DNA from: Sphingomonas sp. LHG3406-1
GTDB lineage: Bacteria > Pseudomonadota > Alphaproteobacteria > Sphingomonadales > Sphingomonadaceae
Direction: 5' to 3'
Assembly: GCF_029637485.1 (NCBI RefSeq)
Contig: NZ_CP069128.1
Coordinates: 1,892,001-1,956,000 of the forward strand
DNA length: 64,000 nucleotides
Made by a program: the position numbers and the translations under genes. Below, one piece after another: positions 61,876 to 64,000 of this stretch; within the stretch, counting starts at the first letter, position 1; every line of letters starts with the position of its first letter. The notes below the pieces were generated by a model, which saw nothing but the letters and a program-made list of their open reading frames with translations, was not told the origin of the DNA and searched no databases.

Positions 61876-63558
61876 ATGTTCGACGTCTTGGTCATCGGTG
61901 CGGGTCACGCGGGCTGCGAGGCGGCCGCCGCCGCCGCGCGCATGGGGGCTAAGGTGGGGCTGCTTAGCTTTCGTCGCGAAGATGCCGGACAGATGAGCTG
62001 CAACCCCTCGATCGGGGGTGTCGGCAAGGGTCATCTCGTCCGTGAGTTGGACGTGTTCGACGGCCTGATGGCGCGGGCGGCGGATCGGGCAGCCATCCAC
62101 CGGCGCATGCTCAACCGGAGCAAGGGTCCTGCGGTCTGGGGTCCACGCATCCAGGCCGATCGTCTGCACTATCGCGCCGCCGTCGAGGCACTGCTGGCCG
62201 AACTGGCTGTCGACCGCATCCATGGCGAAGCCGTTGCTCTCGACATCAAGCAGGGCGCCGTCGTTGGCGTGACGCTTTCCGACGGTGCGCGACTGCCGAC
62301 CCGGTCCGTGGTCATTGCGACGGGTACCTTCCTCGACGCGCGAGTCTTCATCGGCGAGGAGAGTCGCGCGGCGGGCCGCCATGGCGAGCAAGCCAGCGTG
62401 CCGCTCGCGGCGCAACTCCGCCAGGTGGGCCTAGCAGCGCGACGCCTCAAGACGGGCACGCCTCCGCGCCTGGATGGCCGCACCATTGATTGGGCTCGAC
62501 TGGAGAAGCAGCCGAGCGATGCCGATGCTTGGGCCTTCTCGGCGCATCCCGAGGCTGCCAAACGCCTCCCGCAACTCTGCTGTGCCATCACCCGAACGAA
62601 TGAGCGCACGCACGAGATCATCCGTGCGGCGGAGGAGCGCTCGCCACTCTACTCCGGTGTCATCGAGGGCAGGGGCCCGCGCTACTGCCCGTCGATCGAA
62701 GACAAGGTTCGCCGCTTCGGCGATCGCGACGGGCACCAGATCTTCCTGGAGCCCGAAGGACTTGCGGACCCGCTCGTCTATCCGAACGGCATTTCCACAT
62801 CGATGCCGATGGAGGTTCAGGAAGCGTTCGTCCGCTCGATCGCCGGCCTCGAACGTGTCGTCATCGCCCGTCCCGGCTATGCGGTCGAGTATGAGCATGT
62901 CGACCCGCGCCGGCTTGGAAGCGACCTGCGGGTGCGAGACCTTCCTGGCCTGTTCCTGGCTGGGCAGATCAACGGCACGACCGGATATGAGGAAGCGGCA
63001 GCGCAAGGACTTGTGGCGGGCCTGAACGCGGCAGCCGCCGCACTCGGCAAAGAGGCGATCACCTTCGACCGCCGATCGAGCTACATCGGTGTCATGATCG
63101 ATGACCTGACCTTGCAGGGAGTCAGTGAACCCTATCGCATGATGACCGCGCGCGCTGAATATCGTTTGCTCCTCCGAGCCGATAATGCGGTCGCGCGTCT
63201 TGGCGACAAGGCGCTCGGCGTCGGCTGCGTGTCGGACCGCCGAGCGGACGCGATACGCAGTCACCTTAAGTGGCGGCAGCAACCCGCTTTCGCACAGACG
63301 GAAGAGGGCATGGCCGATGCGCTCTATGCGCCTTATGTGCTGCGCCAGCAGCGCGAGTGGGACGCCATTTCACGCAACCGCTCCGTAACCATCTCTGCGG
63401 ACCTCGACATCGCAGCTGTTGCCGGACTGTCCGCGGAGATGGCGGAACGGCTGGCGGCAGCCCGACCCGAAAATCTCGACCAGGCCTCACGCGTGCCCGG
63501 CGTCACGCCCGCAGCGATTACCGCGCTCTACGTCGCTCTTGTCCGGGCCGCCGCGTGA
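61876..63558 (+). CDS. mnmG: tRNA uridine-5-carboxymethylaminomethyl modification enzyme MnmG, short form
   Basis: 560 aa; family members are usually about 610-630 aa. FAD motif VIGAGHAGCEAAAAAARMG, SCNPSIGGVGKGHLV, RMLNRSKGPAVWGPRIQAD, KTGTPPRL, SPLYSG, GQINGTTGYEEAAAQG and GVSEPYRMMTARAEYRLLLRAD are intact, and the C-terminal QASRVPGVTPAAITAL is complete. About 55 residues are missing between the EPYRM region (near 416) and YAPYVLRQQ (near 484), in the helical segment before the C-terminal domain. The reading frame is continuous. Confidence 0.93.
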   Translation: MFDVLVIGAGHAGCEAAAAAARMGAKVGLLSFRREDAGQMSCNPSIGGVGKGHLVRELDVFDGLMARAADRAAIHRRMLNRSKGPAVWGPRIQADRLHYRAAVEALLAELAVDRIHGEAVALDIKQGAVVGVTLSDGARLPTRSVVIATGTFLDARVFIGEESRAAGRHGEQASVPLAAQLRQVGLAARRLKTGTPPRLDGRTIDWARLEKQPSDADAWAFSAHPEAAKRLPQLCCAITRTNERTHEIIRAAEERSPLYSGVIEGRGPRYCPSIEDKVRRFGDRDGHQIFLEPEGLADPLVYPNGISTSMPMEVQEAFVRSIAGLERVVIARPGYAVEYEHVDPRRLGSDLRVRDLPGLFLAGQINGTTGYEEAAAQGLVAGLNAAAAALGKEAITFDRRSSYIGVMIDDLTLQGVSEPYRMMTARAEYRLLLRADNAVARLGDKALGVGCVSDRRADAIRSHLKWRQQPAFAQTEEGMADALYAPYVLRQQREWDAISRNRSVTISADLDIAAVAGLSAEMAERLAAARPENLDQASRVPGVTPAAITALYVALVRAAA

Positions 63559-64000
63559 CACCTCACCGGTTGGATGTTTCACGTGAAACACGAGCTAAGC
63601 TGGAGCACTTCGTCTCCCTGCTCCTTCAAGAGAACGAATGTCAGAATCTGATCAGCCGAGCGAGCGCCGAGCAGGTGTGGGAGCGCCACATCCTCGATTC
63701 GGCACAGCTTCTCGACCATGCTCCTGCCAATGCTGACTGGCTGGACATCGGCAGCGGCCCAGGTCTTCCCGGAATGGTCCTCGCCATCCTTGGCGTTCGC
63801 TGCATCACCATGGCCGAGCCTCGCCGTCTTCGCACGGACTTTCTGGAGCGATCCATGCGCGAACTTGGCGTCGAGAACGCCCGCGTCGTCACCGGAAAGG
63901 TCGAGCAGGTCGATGGACGCTTCGACGTGATTACCGCACGAGCCGTTGCCTCTCTCGACCGCCTGTTTGCCTTGAGTGCCCGCCTTTGTGCGCCCGAGGG
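63555..64000 (+). CDS. rsmG: 16S rRNA (guanine527-N7)-methyltransferase RsmG, 3' end cut by window edge
   Basis: The first 148 codons are present. FVSLLLQENECQNLISRASAEQVWERHILDSAQL, the SAM motif DIGSGPGLPGMVLAIL and TARAVASLDRL match RsmG (GidB), which methylates G527 of 16S rRNA. GTG 63555 overlaps the mnmG stop by 4 bases. A parS palindrome is embedded at codons 7-12. parA and parB are expected just beyond the right edge. Confidence 0.95.
   Translation, partial: MTPHRLDVSRETRAKLEHFVSLLLQENECQNLISRASAEQVWERHILDSAQLLDHAPANADWLDIGSGPGLPGMVLAILGVRCITMAEPRRLRTDFLERSMRELGVENARVVTGKVEQVDGRFDVITARAVASLDRLFALSARLCAPE
63575..63590. other. parS: parS site inside rsmG
   Basis: TGTTTCACGTGAAACA is a perfect 16-bp palindrome that matches the ParB consensus exactly. 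It encodes part of D-V-S-R-E-T near the start of rsmG. With the site at 61822 it forms a parS pair about 7 kb from the predicted oriC. Confidence 0.9.

Overview
The window is a GC-rich chromosomal segment of an alphaproteobacterium, most likely a member of the Sphingomonadales (Sphingomonas and relatives). The grounds are the codon composition, typical alphaproteobacterial families (COQ9, DUF1674/SDHAF4, MmcB, DUF1491, HemJ, an Atm1-type exporter close to the Novosphingobium protein, DUF4402 secreted proteins) and gene order. Coding density is very high and many neighbours overlap by 4 bases (ATGA, GTGA or TTGA). I saw no phage, transposase, plasmid, CRISPR or obvious defence gene.

The most informative part is the right end. 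At 54-64 kb the order dnaQ-coaE-aroE-maf (leftward) | 294-bp spacer | hemE-hemJ-rho-terC-mnmE-mnmG-rsmG (rightward) matches, as I recall it, the surroundings of the Caulobacter chromosomal origin. The maf/hemE spacer carries DnaA-box-like sequences, four GANTC (CcrM methylation) sites and an AT-rich stretch, so I call it the probable oriC. Two parS-type palindromes lie 5-7 kb to its right, one between mnmE and mnmG and one inside rsmG. The wobble-uridine pair MnmE/MnmG is unusual here: MnmE has lost the standard NKxD motif and MnmG is about 55 residues short.

Region by region: 1-3.2 kb holds feoAB (leftward, with a Fur-like box), COQ9 and a DMT-family exporter. 3.2-10.3 kb holds an Old Yellow Enzyme, a SOUL protein, ftsK, a UbiH-type hydroxylase, a Lon-N-domain protein and CnoX. 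A tRNA-Gly(GCC) is at 10.48 kb. 10.6-14.8 kb holds a 2OG oxygenase, a class A beta-lactamase-like protein, a membrane protein and hemD-hemC. 14.8-22.2 kb holds tsaD-gpsA, DUF1674, rsmB-like-rpe-heparinase-like and purH. 22.2-26.5 kb is a flippase coupled to polA, whose proofreading domain has lost its catalytic residues. 26.6-31.7 kb holds small unknown proteins (one behind an FNR/FixK-like box), nadB, an ABC ATPase and two DUF4402 genes, one frameshifted. 31.7-40 kb holds a zinc-finger protein, Nudix, tldD, DUF2007, a phosphatase-like protein, recQ, a HerA/DUF87 ATPase, a GH43 glycosidase and an esterase. 40-45.7 kb holds a Crp/Fnr regulator beside a 668-bp lower-GC gene-poor gap, an Atm1-type exporter, an EcfG-type promoter driving a small Cys protein and a stress-type SDR, and two more DUF4402-type genes. 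45.7-51.4 kb holds msrB, a class A PBP, a YgjP-like metalloprotease, YcgN, an ankyrin protein, mmcB with a LexA-box match, and a SleB-type hydrolase. 51.6-56.3 kb is a leftward block: DUF1491, thioesterase, ptsN, hpf, dnaQ, coaE, aroE, maf.

Functional threads: haem and iron (feoAB, hemC, hemD, hemE, hemJ, SOUL); tRNA modification and translation (tsaD, mnmE, mnmG, rsmB, rsmG, hpf); replication, repair and segregation (oriC, parS, polA, dnaQ, recQ, mmcB, ftsK); envelope (PBP, flippase, SleB hydrolase). Gene calls rest on reading translated sequence and recalled family motifs; no database search was run.
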